Source of the DNA: Ciceribacter ferrooxidans
Lineage (GTDB): Bacteria > Pseudomonadota > Alphaproteobacteria > Rhizobiales > Rhizobiaceae
Direction: 5' to 3'
NCBI RefSeq assembly: GCF_004137355.1
Contig: NZ_SDVB01000311.1
Location: 248,001 to 312,000 of the forward strand
DNA length: 64,000 bases
The notes beneath the pieces were generated by a model, which saw only the letters and a program-made list of their open reading frames with translations, was not told the origin of the DNA and searched no databases. A program made the position numbers and the translations under genes. Shown one piece after another: positions 8,623 through 17,150 of the stretch. Numbering within the stretch: the stretch's first letter is position 1; each line of letters starts with the position of its first letter.

Positions 8623-9546
8623 TCACGACCTCTTCATCTTCGGATCGAGTGCGTCGCGCAGGCCGTCGCCCATCAGGTTGATCGCCAGCACGGTGATGAG
8701 GATTGCAAGACCGGGGAAGGTGACGACCCACCAGGCCCGCAGGATGAACTCGCGCGCTTCGGCGAGCATCGTTCCCCACTCGGGCGCCGGCGGCTGGGCG
8801 CCCATGCCCAGAAAGCCGAGTGCCGCCGCATCGAGGATGGCATTGGAGAAAGACAGCGTCCCTTGAACGATCAAAGGTGCCATGCAGTTCGGAAGGATGG
8901 TCCGGAACATGAGCCGTAGCGGGCTGGCGCCCGCAAGGCGGGACGCCGTGACGTAGTCGCGGCCTTTCTCGCTCATGACTGCCGCGCGTGTAAGGCGCAC
9001 GAAGTGCGGCTGCAAAACGAGCGCGATGGCGATCATGCCGTTGGTCAGGCCCGGTCCCAGGATCGCGACCAGCACGAGCGCGAGCAGCAGTGACGGGAAG
9101 GCGAGAATGATGTCCATCATGCGCATGATGATGGTGTCGACCCAGCCGCGGTAATAGCCTGCGAAGACCCCGATCAGGACGCCCGAAGACAGCGACAGCG
9201 TGGTGACAAAAACACCGATGAAGAGAGAATATTGCGCGCCGTAGAGGAGACGGGAGAGAATGTCGCGACCGACAGGATCAGTGCCGAGCAGATGGGTGCC
9301 GCGACCACCGTCGATCCAGGCCGGGGGGAGAAGCACCGCGTCGCGGTACTGCTCAAAAGGCGAATGCGGGGCGATAAACGGCGCAAAGACGGCGACGATC
9401 ACCAGTAGGAGAAAGACGAAGAGCCCAATGACGGCGCCGCGGTTTTCGGAAAAGTAGAACCAGAACTCCTTGAGCATCTTGCGCCGGAGAGCGGCAGTGG
9501 AGATGACCTGCGGAGAGTTGTCGATATCGTTGATGGTATCGGCCAT
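8623..9546 (-). CDS. dppC: Dipeptide ABC transporter permease DppC
   Basis: A 307-residue permease. An N-terminal cytoplasmic segment of about 35 residues precedes the first transmembrane helix (AVIGLFVFLLLVIVAVFAPF). Then come the DppC signature THLLGTDPVGRDILSRLLYG, the EAA loop RDYVTASRLAGASPLRL and the conserved ALGFLGMGAQPPAPEWGTML and NLMGDGLRDALDPKMK ending. It is the third gene of the dppABCDF operon, 14 bases after dppB. With DppB it forms the inner-membrane channel. Confidence 0.92.
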   Translation of the reverse strand: MADTINDIDNSPQVISTAALRRKMLKEFWFYFSENRGAVIGLFVFLLLVIVAVFAPFIAPHSPFEQYRDAVLLPPAWIDGGRGTHLLGTDPVGRDILSRLLYGAQYSLFIGVFVTTLSLSSGVLIGVFAGYYRGWVDTIIMRMMDIILAFPSLLLALVLVAILGPGLTNGMIAIALVLQPHFVRLTRAAVMSEKGRDYVTASRLAGASPLRLMFRTILPNCMAPLIVQGTLSFSNAILDAAALGFLGMGAQPPAPEWGTMLAEAREFILRAWWVVTFPGLAILITVLAINLMGDGLRDALDPKMKRS

Positions 9547-9560
9547 GGGATTTTCTCCTT

Positions 9561-10565
9561 CTAGTGCCGGATACGAGGGTTGATCAGCCCGTAAAGCAGA
9601 TCAACAATGAGATTGACGATCATGATGATGGCCGCGATCAGCAGCAGGCCACCCTGGATGACCGGGTAGTCACGGCGGAAGACGGAATCGACCATCCATT
9701 TGCCGATCCCCGGCCAGGAGAAGATCGTCTCGGTCAGGATTGCTCCTGCGAGCATGACGCCGATCTGCAGGCCGATCGTCGTGATGACCGGGATCATGGC
9801 GTTTCGCAGCGCGTGGACACCGATAACCCTGAACGGAGAGAGACCCTTTGCACGCGCTGTGCGCACGTAGTCTTCGGAGAGTACCTCCAGCATGGCCGAG
9901 CGCGTCTGCCGCGCGATCACCGCAAGCGGTATCGTGGCGAGCACGATCGACGGCAGCACAAGATGACTGAGCGCGGAAAGGAATGCACCTTTCTGATCCG
10001 ACAGGAGGGAGTCGATCAGCATAAAACCGGTAACGGGCGGGAAGAAATACATCAGCGAGATGCGGCCAGAGACCGGTGTCCATTGCAGGATACCAGAAAA
10101 CAGGATGATCAACAGCAGCCCCCACCAGAAGATCGGCATGGAATACCCGACGAGCGCGATTCCCATGAGAGTCTGGTCGAAGAATGAACCTCGCTTGATT
10201 GCCGCAAGGACACCCGCCGGAATACCGAGGAGGACGGCGATGATGATCGCGCACAACGACAGTTCAACTGTGGCAGGAAACAGAGAGAGGAACTGCTCGA
10301 GGATAGGTGTCTTCGAAACTATAGAAGTCCCGAAATCGCCGGTGACGATCCCGCCGAGATAATCCAGATACTGTACGATGAGCGGCCTATCCAGGCCGAG
10401 GTGTGCGCTGATTTCGGCGTGGCGCTCCGGCGACATCACCCGCTCGCCGGAAAGCAGCGCGACGGGATCGCCCGGCAACAGCCGGATGAACGAAAAGGCG
10501 ATGATCGAAACCCCAATAAAGGTCGGGATCAACACGGCTAGGCGCCGCAAAAGGAAGCTGAACAT
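9561..10565 (-). CDS. dppB: Dipeptide ABC transporter permease DppB
   Basis: A 334-residue permease. The chosen start gives the canonical N terminus MFSFLLRRLAVLIPTFIGVS, then LLPGDPVALLSGERVMS. The frame is open 45 codons further upstream, but that part is rich in arginine and does not look like DppB. The EAA loop EDYVRTARAKGLSPFRV and the FSWPGIGKWMVDSVFRRDYP segment are typical. It follows dppA after 163 bases, so some separate regulation or processing between binding protein and membrane genes is possible, as is common in dpp operons. Confidence 0.9.
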   Translation of the reverse strand: MFSFLLRRLAVLIPTFIGVSIIAFSFIRLLPGDPVALLSGERVMSPERHAEISAHLGLDRPLIVQYLDYLGGIVTGDFGTSIVSKTPILEQFLSLFPATVELSLCAIIIAVLLGIPAGVLAAIKRGSFFDQTLMGIALVGYSMPIFWWGLLLIILFSGILQWTPVSGRISLMYFFPPVTGFMLIDSLLSDQKGAFLSALSHLVLPSIVLATIPLAVIARQTRSAMLEVLSEDYVRTARAKGLSPFRVIGVHALRNAMIPVITTIGLQIGVMLAGAILTETIFSWPGIGKWMVDSVFRRDYPVIQGGLLLIAAIIMIVNLIVDLLYGLINPRIRH

Positions 10566-10728
10566 AGGGAACCTGTCGCTGTGTCTGCGGAAGATCTGAT
10601 TGACGGATACGCATCCGGAACGGCCAGACCTCAGCCGCCAAGCATGACCTGCTTCAATTGGGTGTCTATTAGTACGAATGCCGCGGGAGGCGCAACGCAT
10701 CCCGCGGCAAAAGTTCTAATATACGCCT

Positions 10729-12324
10729 TTACTCGGCGATATCGACGTTCTCGAAGGTGAAATCACCAAGCGGGCTCTGCACGAAGCCGCTGACTTCTTT
10801 GCGCATCGGCACAACCGACAGCGAGTGGTCGAGCGTGGCCCACGGCGCTTCGCGCTTGAAGACGACCTGAGCCTCTTCATAGAGCTTCGTCCGCTCGGCC
10901 TGATCGGACGTAACCTTCGCCTTCTTCACAAGCTCGTCGAACTCCTTGTTGCACCACTGGGCACGGTTGTTGCCGCCGACGGCATCGCAGCCGAGCAGGG
11001 TGTCGAGGAAGTTGTCCGGATCGCCATTGTCACCGGTCCAGCCGAGCATGACGGCGCCGTCACGATCCTTCGCCTTGGAGCGGTCGAGATACTCGGCCCA
11101 CTCGTAGGACACGATTTCAGCCTTCACTCCGATCTTTGCAAAATCGTCCTGGATGATTTCGGCAGCACGACGCGCATTCAGCATGTAGGGACGCGAAACC
11201 GGCATCGCCCAAAGCTTCATGGACAGGTCTTTGACGCCGGCTTCTTCGAGCATCTTCTTGGCAGCGTCGAGATCATACGTGTCGTCCTCGACCTTGTCGT
11301 TGTAGGACCACATGGTCGGCGGGATCGGGTTCTTCGCGGGCGTTGCCATGCCCTGGAAGATGGCGTCGACGATCGCCTGCTTGTTTATCGCCTTGTTCAG
11401 TGCCTTGCGGACTTCAACCTTGTCGAACGGCGCCTGGGTCGTGTTGTAGGCGAGGTAGGCGACGTTAAGGCCTTCCTGTTCCATGACCGTGAGAGCCGGA
11501 TCCGCCTTCATGGTTTCGACATCGGCGGCATTCGGATAGGGCATCAGGTGGCATTCGCCAGCCTTCAGCTTCTGATAGCGCACCGCTGCATCGGTCGTGA
11601 TCGCGAAGACGAGGTCATCGATCTTCGGAGCTCCACCCCAGTAGTCGGCATTCTTCTTGTAGCGGATCACGGCGTCCTGCTGGTAACCGACGAAGACGAA
11701 CGGTCCGGTTCCGACCGGCATCTGGTTCAGCTGTTCCTTCTTGCCGGCGGCGTCCAAGCTATCGGCATATTCCTTCGAAACGATCGAAGCGAAAGGCATT
11801 GCGAGATTGGCGAGGAACGGCGCTTCCGGACGATTGAGGACGAACTTGACCGTCAGGTCGTCGACCTTTTCGACCGCCTTGATCAGATCGGGGAAGCCCA
11901 TGCCTGCCGCATATTCCCAGGCGGCGCCGGCGACATACTGGTTCCAGGGATTGCTCTTGTTGATTTGGCGATCGATCGAGAAGATGACGTCGTCCGCATT
12001 CAGCGTGCGGCTCGGCGTGAAGAAGTCCGTCGTATGGAACTTGACGTCCTTGCGCAGCTTGAAGACGTATTCCTTGCCATCCTCGGAGACCGTCCAGCTC
12101 TCGGCAAGACCCGCGACCGGCTTGGTCGTACCAGGTTCGAATTCCAGCAGTCGGCTGTAGACCGGATGTGCAGAGGCATCGAATGTGGTGCCGGCCGTGT
12201 AAAGACCAGGGTCGAAGCCTTCCGGCGACCCTTCGGAGCAGTAGACGAAGGTCTTGGCGCTCGCGGCGCTGGCGAAGAAGGTCGCCGAAAGCAGTGCAGC
12301 AGCGATACCCAGTTTGTACTTCAT
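10729..12324 (-). CDS. dppA: Dipeptide ABC transporter substrate-binding protein DppA
   Basis: A 531-residue family-5 periplasmic binding protein. The chosen start follows a TTGGGAGA ribosome binding site and gives a clean signal peptide (MKYKLGIAAALLSATFFASA, cleavage after ASA). The mature protein begins KTFVYCSEGSPEGFDPG, very close to the DppA pattern, and carries YSRLLEFEPGT, LNADDVIFSIDRQ and PVGTGPFVF. The middle and C-terminal parts also read as DppA, for example GWTGDNGDPDNFL. Cysteines in the mature part may form the disulfides known in DppA. It heads the minus-strand operon dppA-dppB-dppC-dppD-dppF. An in-frame ATG 27 codons upstream (12405) has a strong AAGGAG site, but a signal peptide at that start would be badly placed. 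Confidence 0.9.
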   Translation of the reverse strand: MKYKLGIAAALLSATFFASAASAKTFVYCSEGSPEGFDPGLYTAGTTFDASAHPVYSRLLEFEPGTTKPVAGLAESWTVSEDGKEYVFKLRKDVKFHTTDFFTPSRTLNADDVIFSIDRQINKSNPWNQYVAGAAWEYAAGMGFPDLIKAVEKVDDLTVKFVLNRPEAPFLANLAMPFASIVSKEYADSLDAAGKKEQLNQMPVGTGPFVFVGYQQDAVIRYKKNADYWGGAPKIDDLVFAITTDAAVRYQKLKAGECHLMPYPNAADVETMKADPALTVMEQEGLNVAYLAYNTTQAPFDKVEVRKALNKAINKQAIVDAIFQGMATPAKNPIPPTMWSYNDKVEDDTYDLDAAKKMLEEAGVKDLSMKLWAMPVSRPYMLNARRAAEIIQDDFAKIGVKAEIVSYEWAEYLDRSKAKDRDGAVMLGWTGDNGDPDNFLDTLLGCDAVGGNNRAQWCNKEFDELVKKAKVTSDQAERTKLYEEAQVVFKREAPWATLDHSLSVVPMRKEVSGFVQSPLGDFTFENVDIAE

Positions 12325-12823
12325 AGTGTGTCTCCCAATTGAGGACCGGACCACCGGCCCGAGTTGTTTCAACGGCTCGCGCCACCCACCCAGGGATGGC
12401 GGCATTCTCCGAACTCCTTACACACACGCGTTCGCCACCTCGCCGCGAGAAAGCCCGAGGCGGTCTCTTCCGCAATCAAGGCTAGACCGACGGCCGGGCT
12501 GCGCTGATCGAAGAAACTGAGAAGGGGAGAATTTTGTTCGGGTCGAGCCGATCGTCATTCGTGTTTTCTTGAATTGGCACGATTTTAGTATTTTTCTACC
12601 ACCAAAGCGGTATGGGGCGCAGCATAGCGATTACGAACCGCTTGTCGAGCCGAGGACACGAACTTGCCGCAAAAATGTGAGCGAAACTGCAAATGAGGCG
12701 TTTTTCGGCAGTTTTGAGGTCGCTTTTTGGACGAGACCACCGCCAGTTGGTCTGGCCAGCCGGAGATTGGGACGCTAGCCTTCTTAGCGTCGGTGTCTGA
12801 AGCCGTGTGCCGGGAGATCGCGA
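12325..12823. other. Divergent intergenic region, dppA and the YigZ-family gene
   Basis: About 500 bases without a supported gene. The dppA leader occupies the left part, including an in-frame ATG at 12405 with an AAGGAG site. An AT-rich stretch near 12580-12600 may hold promoter elements for dppA. A TGGCAC at 12575 lacks the second half of a sigma-54 promoter. I see no structured RNA that I can name. Confidence 0.4.
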
Positions 12824-13411
12824 ATGTACACGCTTCAGACCATCGAGACCTTTGCGCAGGAAATCCGGAAAAGCCGTTTTCAGGCCGTCTCTGGTCCGGT
12901 TACGAGCGAGGCGGCGGCCAGGAATTTCATTGATGCCCATTCAGAACCGTCCGCCGGCCACAACTGCTGGGCCTGGCGCCTCGGCGCGGTATACCGGTTC
13001 AATGACGACCGTGAGCCGAGCGGTACCGCCGGCAAACCGATCCTGCAGGCGATCGACGGACAGTCGCTGGATAACGTGGCCGTCGTCGTCAGTCGCTGGT
13101 TCGGTGGCATCCTGCTCGGCAGCGGTGGCCTGATCCGAGCATACGGAGGAACCGCAGCGGCTTGCCTTCGCGCCGCGCCAAAAAGCCTCATCGTCCCGCG
13201 AGTACACGCGCAAGTACGGGCCGGCTTTGCCGACCTGGCGCTCGTCAAGACGCGCCTGCTTTCTGTGCCCTACCTCAGCATTGAGGAGGAGGTATTCACG
13301 GCCGAGGGCGCCGAGCTCACGCTTGCCCTTCCTGAACGCGAGATCACGAACGTTCGCCAACTCGTTGGCGATGTCACGAGCGGCCGCTCGATCCTTCTCG
13401 TATCGATCTAG
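12824..13411 (+). CDS. YigZ/IMPACT family protein
   Basis: A 195-residue protein of the YigZ family. The N-terminal UPF0029/Impact domain (about residues 15-120) shows AGHNCWAWRLG, REPSGTAGKPIL and VVSRWFGGILLGSGGLIRAYG, which are the family's strongest motifs. A smaller C-terminal DUF1949-like domain follows. The start ATG is preceded by CGGGAGATCGCG, a usable ribosome binding site. Members bind nucleic acid or ribosome-associated factors, and the eukaryotic relative IMPACT inhibits GCN2 activation; the bacterial role is not settled. The gene stands alone on the plus strand and converges on ftsZ2. Confidence 0.88.
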   Translation: MYTLQTIETFAQEIRKSRFQAVSGPVTSEAAARNFIDAHSEPSAGHNCWAWRLGAVYRFNDDREPSGTAGKPILQAIDGQSLDNVAVVVSRWFGGILLGSGGLIRAYGGTAAACLRAAPKSLIVPRVHAQVRAGFADLALVKTRLLSVPYLSIEEEVFTAEGAELTLALPEREITNVRQLVGDVTSGRSILLVSI

Positions 13412-13432
13412 ATCGTCGCGCCACCACAACAG

Positions 13433-14470
13433 TTACTGCAACAACCGGGACATGCCTTCGCTCATGTGCCCCTCGCCTCCGACCATCGCTGCGTCTTCTG
13501 CCGAGAGGGGATCGCTCAGTCCGGTCGCGACCACCGAAACCCTGAACTTTCCGGCAAGACTCTGGTCGAAGATCGCGCCGACGACGATGTTGGCGTCGTG
13601 GTAGACCTCGTCGCGAATGCGGGTAGCGGCCTCGTCTACTTCGAACAGGGTCATGTCCGTTCCGCCGGAGATCGAGATCAACACGCCGCGGGCGCCCTTC
13701 ATCGAGACTTCGTCGAGCAGCGGATTCGAGATTGCCGCTTCCGCCGCCTTCATCGCGCGAGCCTCCCCGGAGGCTTCGCCCGTTCCCATCATGGCGCGTC
13801 CCATGTCGCGCATTACCGTCTTGACGTCGGCGAAGTCGAGATTGATCAGGCCCTCCTTGACGATCAGGTCCGTGATGCATCCGACGCCGGAATAGAGCAC
13901 CCGGTCAGCCATCGAGAAGGCGTCTGCAAAGGTCGTCTTGGCGTCTGCGACGCGGAAGAGATTCTGATTGGGAATGACGATGACGGTATCGGTGCTTTCC
14001 CTCAGGCGTTCGATACCCTCTTCCGCAGCCTGCATGCGGCGCCGGCCCTCGAACGTGAAGGGCTTGGTGACGACCCCGACCGTCAGAATGCCGGCACGGC
14101 GGGCCGCCTCCGCGATGACGGGCGCGGCACCGGTTCCCGTGCCGCCGCCCATGCCAGCCGTCACAAAGCACATGTGCGTGCCGGCCAGATGGTCCATGAT
14201 CTCGTCGATCGACTCCTCGGCTGCGGCACGGCCGACGTCGGGCAAGGAACCGGCGCCGAGCCCCTGCGTCACTGTCGCACCCAGCTGGATGATCCGCGCA
14301 GCCTTAGACATGGTCAAAGCCTGGGCATCCGTATTGGCAACGATGAACTCCGCGCCCTCCAGCCCCTCGGCGATCATGTTGTTGACCGCGTTGCCGCCGC
14401 CGCCCCCGACACCGATGACCGCAATCTTGGGCCGCATTTCGGTAATCTCCGGTTTCCTGTTGTCCGTCAT
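13433..14470 (-). CDS. ftsZ2: FtsZ2, short second tubulin-like division GTPase
   Basis: A 345-residue FtsZ homologue. The GTP-binding tubulin motif is present ([19 protein letters not shown] near residue 105), as is the T7 synergy loop [15 protein letters not shown] needed for GTP hydrolysis between subunits. The protein ends about 20 residues after the C-terminal subdomain. It lacks the long variable linker and the conserved C-terminal peptide with which full FtsZ binds FtsA and other partners. Rhizobia such as Sinorhizobium and Agrobacterium carry such a short paralogue beside the main dcw-cluster ftsZ. It is therefore probably able to polymerise or co-polymerise but cannot make the usual membrane-anchor contacts. 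No ftsQ or ftsA is nearby, which confirms that this is not the dcw copy. Confidence 0.93.
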   Translation of the reverse strand: MTDNRKPEITEMRPKIAVIGVGGGGGNAVNNMIAEGLEGAEFIVANTDAQALTMSKAARIIQLGATVTQGLGAGSLPDVGRAAAEESIDEIMDHLAGTHMCFVTAGMGGGTGTGAAPVIAEAARRAGILTVGVVTKPFTFEGRRRMQAAEEGIERLRESTDTVIVIPNQNLFRVADAKTTFADAFSMADRVLYSGVGCITDLIVKEGLINLDFADVKTVMRDMGRAMMGTGEASGEARAMKAAEAAISNPLLDEVSMKGARGVLISISGGTDMTLFEVDEAATRIRDEVYHDANIVVGAIFDQSLAGKFRVSVVATGLSDPLSAEDAAMVGGEGHMSEGMSRLLQ

Positions 14471-14696
14471 GCTCGTCTCCCGGAGCCGTTGAAGCCGCTC
14501 AGCGCTGCGCGCCGACGGCTGGAATTGGTACTGTCCGGCCTCCGGCCGGCACGATGCGAATCACCGCGCAAACTGTAACATTCGAAAAAGGGCATGAAGC
14601 AGGCGGAGCTGAATGTCCATCGTATCGACCTGCCGACGGCCCGCAGCGAGACGAGACGGTGATCGGCAATCCTGCGTGGGAGGTCAGGTCACCTCT

Positions 14697-14858
14697 CTAG
14701 TGCAGCGTTTCGCCTTCCGCCTCGTCGCGCAGGATGCGGAAGGCGTCATAGAGTGCCTCCACGAGGATATCGGTAAGCTCATCGCCCCTGTTTTCGGCGA
14801 TGAGAACCTGCACGTCGAGGTCCTGGCGGTGGTAGAAGTGATCGGCTTCGTTCGACAT
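14697..14858 (-). CDS. Small acidic hypothetical protein (53 aa)
   Basis: A 53-codon reading frame that I do not recognise. It starts MSNEADHFYHRQDLDVQ, continues through VLIAENRGDELTDILVEA and ends EAEGETLH. It has an excellent AAGGGG ribosome binding site 8 bases upstream of the ATG. The composition is acidic, and the second half looks amphipathic and helical (LTDILVEALYDAFRILRDEA). It has no signal peptide or membrane segment. It lies upstream of ftsZ2 on the same strand, with 226 bases between them, so cotranscription is possible but not shown. Start signal, codon-like composition and location support a real gene; the function is unknown. Confidence 0.7.
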   Translation of the reverse strand: MSNEADHFYHRQDLDVQVLIAENRGDELTDILVEALYDAFRILRDEAEGETLH

Positions 14859-15168
14859 ATCATTGTCCCCTTGAGGCCGGTCGACATCCCGGCTGACCCT
14901 TCGTCCGTAAGAGAATTCGCTTGCGCAAAGCTTGAGCCAAGCGGAACGCTGCAGATCCGACGGCGCATCGGGCGGCGCTGACAGGTGCGAATCACCTGTT
15001 GCTTATGTGAGAGATGTATGAGGCGCCAGCATGACGGTGCCCCGCGGCACCTGACCGGCGACGACATCGACATCGGCGACAAGATCGTCCGCGCCTCCGA
15101 CGATGCGCGCATGTGCACCGCCGGCAGCTACATGGTCGAGGCGGCTCTATTTGAAGGTCGATCTACGG
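14859..15168. other. Intergenic region between the OsmC gene and the small acidic gene
   Basis: 310 bases without a supported gene. It contains a perfect 6-base-pair inverted repeat, CAGGTG-CGAAT-CACCTG at 14983-14999, and a GGTGCC-CCGC-GGCACC repeat near 15034-15049. Either could be an operator or part of a transcript end. No promoter was identified with confidence. Confidence 0.35.
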
Positions 15169-15627
15169 TCACGTCCCGGCATCGTGATATCCGTCGGCGC
15201 CGGCAACTGTGACCGTGAAATCCGGTTGCCCCTTGATGGTGTTGCTCACCGTACAGATCTCGTCCTCGGCAAGACGGGCGATTTCGCCTCTCATCGCTTC
15301 GTCGAAATCGCCGGCTATTTCGAACTCGACGTTGAACCCCGCGATACGCGAAGGTTCGTCCGGCGCCTTTGAACCACTGACACGCACACTGACGTGAGTG
15401 AGGCGATCCAAAACACCGAGCCTGCTCGCCGCGATGCGGGCACTCATCGCCAGACATGCCGATAACGAAGCGTAAAGCAAGTCGAGCGGGTTGAAGCCCG
15501 CCTCCGCGGCTCCGGTTCTGATATCGATCACCCCGCCCGTCTCCGATACGACGTGCGGAAAGCCAGTGCGCCCCAAAGTAGCCGTCGCGCCCGTGGGTCG
15601 TACCTTGATCTTCGCGGCGCTGCTCAT
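15169..15627 (-). CDS. OsmC family protein
   Basis: A 152-residue OsmC/Ohr-type protein. The central helix segment NPLDLLYASLSACLAMSARI contains the cysteine of the family's active site (about residue 57), and a second cysteine, in EDEICTVSNTIKG, is near residue 128. These positions match the reactive cysteine pair that reduces organic hydroperoxides. The start MSSAAKIKVRPTG follows the GNAT gene by 38 bases on the same strand. A detoxification role in the cytoplasm is likely, but OsmC-like proteins are diverse and the substrate is not known. Confidence 0.85.
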   Translation of the reverse strand: MSSAAKIKVRPTGATATLGRTGFPHVVSETGGVIDIRTGAAEAGFNPLDLLYASLSACLAMSARIAASRLGVLDRLTHVSVRVSGSKAPDEPSRIAGFNVEFEIAGDFDEAMRGEIARLAEDEICTVSNTIKGQPDFTVTVAGADGYHDAGT

Positions 15628-15665
15628 CCTGTTACACCCTTCACTTTGTCGGATCGTAAGGAGGT

Positions 15666-16286
15666 CTATAGCAGGCGTCCGAGCCACAAGGCATCGTTTC
15701 CGTCTTGCGGCGCTTGCAGTTCTGCAAATCCTGCGCGCGTCCAGAAGCGGGCGCCTCTGACATTCGCAGGACTGACACCGACGTGTGCCGCACGAACGCC
15801 GCATGCAGCCGCCGCGGTGATCCAGTAGTCCAGAAGCGCAAATCCGACGCCCCGACCCTGCAGCCTCGGCAGTACGTTCATGTGCAGATGTGCAGGATAG
15901 TGTTTGCTCACCGCCGCGGGGTCCGACGTCGGATGATGGACGAGATGTGCCAGACATTGATCCGGCGTCCATGTCGGACGATCCGTCTCATCGGGATCGG
16001 CATATCGCCGCCGCAAAGGTGGCCACCAGTCCCGCTCAAGGCGCTTCTCCCACGATGTAGTATCTTCGGTGCCAACGACATAGCCGCCGACACCTTCGTC
16101 ATCGATGACGACGAAGGCGAGACGTGGTTCGAGGAGGACATAGGGCGCCGCGTAGATATGGCCGATCAACTGCGGATCCGAATAGAGTCCCGATGCGTCA
16201 CGACCGGAGTCGCCCGTGGCGAGACAGATCCCGTAAACCGCGTCGAGATCGTCGGCGCGAGCCGGACGGATAAGCACCATGCCCAC
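15666..16286 (-). CDS. GNAT family N-acetyltransferase
   Basis: A 206-residue acetyltransferase. The N terminus VLIRPARADDLDAVYGIC is the usual first strand and helix of a GNAT fold. The acetyl-CoA loop is visible as LPRLQGRGVGFALLDYW near residue 140, followed by AHVGVSPANVRGARFWTRAG, the fourth motif. A long insert with paired tryptophans (DWWPPLRRRYADPDETD) and the HLHMNVLP strand resemble O-GlcNAcase-associated or eukaryotic-type GNAT proteins. No substrate can be named. It lies directly upstream of the OsmC gene and may be cotranscribed. Confidence 0.85.
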   Translation of the reverse strand: MGMVLIRPARADDLDAVYGICLATGDSGRDASGLYSDPQLIGHIYAAPYVLLEPRLAFVVIDDEGVGGYVVGTEDTTSWEKRLERDWWPPLRRRYADPDETDRPTWTPDQCLAHLVHHPTSDPAAVSKHYPAHLHMNVLPRLQGRGVGFALLDYWITAAAACGVRAAHVGVSPANVRGARFWTRAGFAELQAPQDGNDALWLGRLL

Positions 16287-16407
16287 TCACCTTTCCGATG
16301 ACATGACGGCTGAAAGTAGCCCGAATGTTAGGTGACTGATCGTGGCACCACAAGGCCGCTTCAACCGCGTGGAGAATTTCGCTGAACCTTCAGTCGCCCG
16401 TCGCGGA

Positions 16408-16441
16408 AAGGTGCGTTCCGGGCGGAACGGGACGCACCTTC
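16408..16441 (-). terminator. Hairpin after the DUF992 gene, probable terminator
   Basis: AAGGTGCGT pairs with ACGCACCTT around an inner GC-rich loop, directly after the DUF992 stop. The U-rich tail is short, so termination strength is uncertain. Confidence 0.5.
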
Positions 16442-16447
16442 TGCCGC

Positions 16448-16981
16448 TCACCCGGCTGGCGTCAACGTGACGGAGGTACCGGTGGCTGCAAGATTGAGCC
16501 CGATCTGCCCGGTGATGCTGATTGTTTGCAGATGGATCGACCCGGACGTCCCGCCAACGAGAATGTTGGCTCCGACGCCTGCGCCGACGGTCGCCTCAGC
16601 AGTGGCCCCCTGGTAGAGGCCGCCGAGCGAGCCGAGGTGATATCCGGCCGTGGGGGCAAAGACCGCCCAGACCAGCCGGCTACGCGTCGTGAAGCCGAGA
16701 TCGATGCCCATCTTGCGCACGACCCCGACATAGCGGTCGAGCGGCTCGCTCCCGATCGCGGACGTGAAGACGCATTCCACATCTTTGGCGGATCCCAAGA
16801 CGTAGCCGACGCCACCGCCGATGTTGCAGTCAAGATAACCGATCCGGACGCCGCCGGTCGATCCACTGTCGTGAAAAGTCGGTGCCGGCTCGGACCGAGC
16901 GATCGCATCTGCCGAGACGGCGGAGCCCGCACTTGTCACAACCGGCAGTACGGCAAGAGCCGCGGCAAGAATCTTCTGCAT
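16448..16981 (-). CDS. DUF992 domain-containing secreted protein
   Basis: A 177-residue exported protein. The chosen ATG has a GGAGTAACAGGG site and starts a signal peptide (MQKILAAALAVLPVVTSAGS, cleavage near AVSA). The mature part matches the DUF992 pattern: RIGYLDCNIGGGVGYVLGS, then VECVFTS and the glycine-rich HLGSLGGLYQGATAEATVGAG. Two cysteines about 20 residues apart could form a disulfide. DUF992 proteins are small periplasmic or cell-surface proteins found mainly in Rhizobiales, with no established function. It follows the ABC-F gene on the same strand after 169 bases and ends at a hairpin. Confidence 0.82.
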   Translation of the reverse strand: MQKILAAALAVLPVVTSAGSAVSADAIARSEPAPTFHDSGSTGGVRIGYLDCNIGGGVGYVLGSAKDVECVFTSAIGSEPLDRYVGVVRKMGIDLGFTTRSRLVWAVFAPTAGYHLGSLGGLYQGATAEATVGAGVGANILVGGTSGSIHLQTISITGQIGLNLAATGTSVTLTPAG

Positions 16982-17150
16982 CCCTGTTACTCCTCTTGTT
17001 GGCCTCGATGCCCGCAAGCGGGTCTCTGCCCGAAGCGTTCAGACAGTGTTGGGGAATGCGTATGGCGAAAGAATGATCCGCTACGCCGCGGCGCGGCGAT
17101 ACACGAAATAGTGAGGCCGAGACCGCAATCCTCGGGCCCGACACGTCCCG

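Noticed and set aside
10825-12342. A 505-codon open frame on the plus strand opposite dppA
   Set aside because: It mirrors dppA codons; no motif, no ribosome binding site.
12575-12590. A TGGCAC sequence resembling half of a sigma-54 promoter
   Set aside because: The -12 GC element is absent at the right distance.
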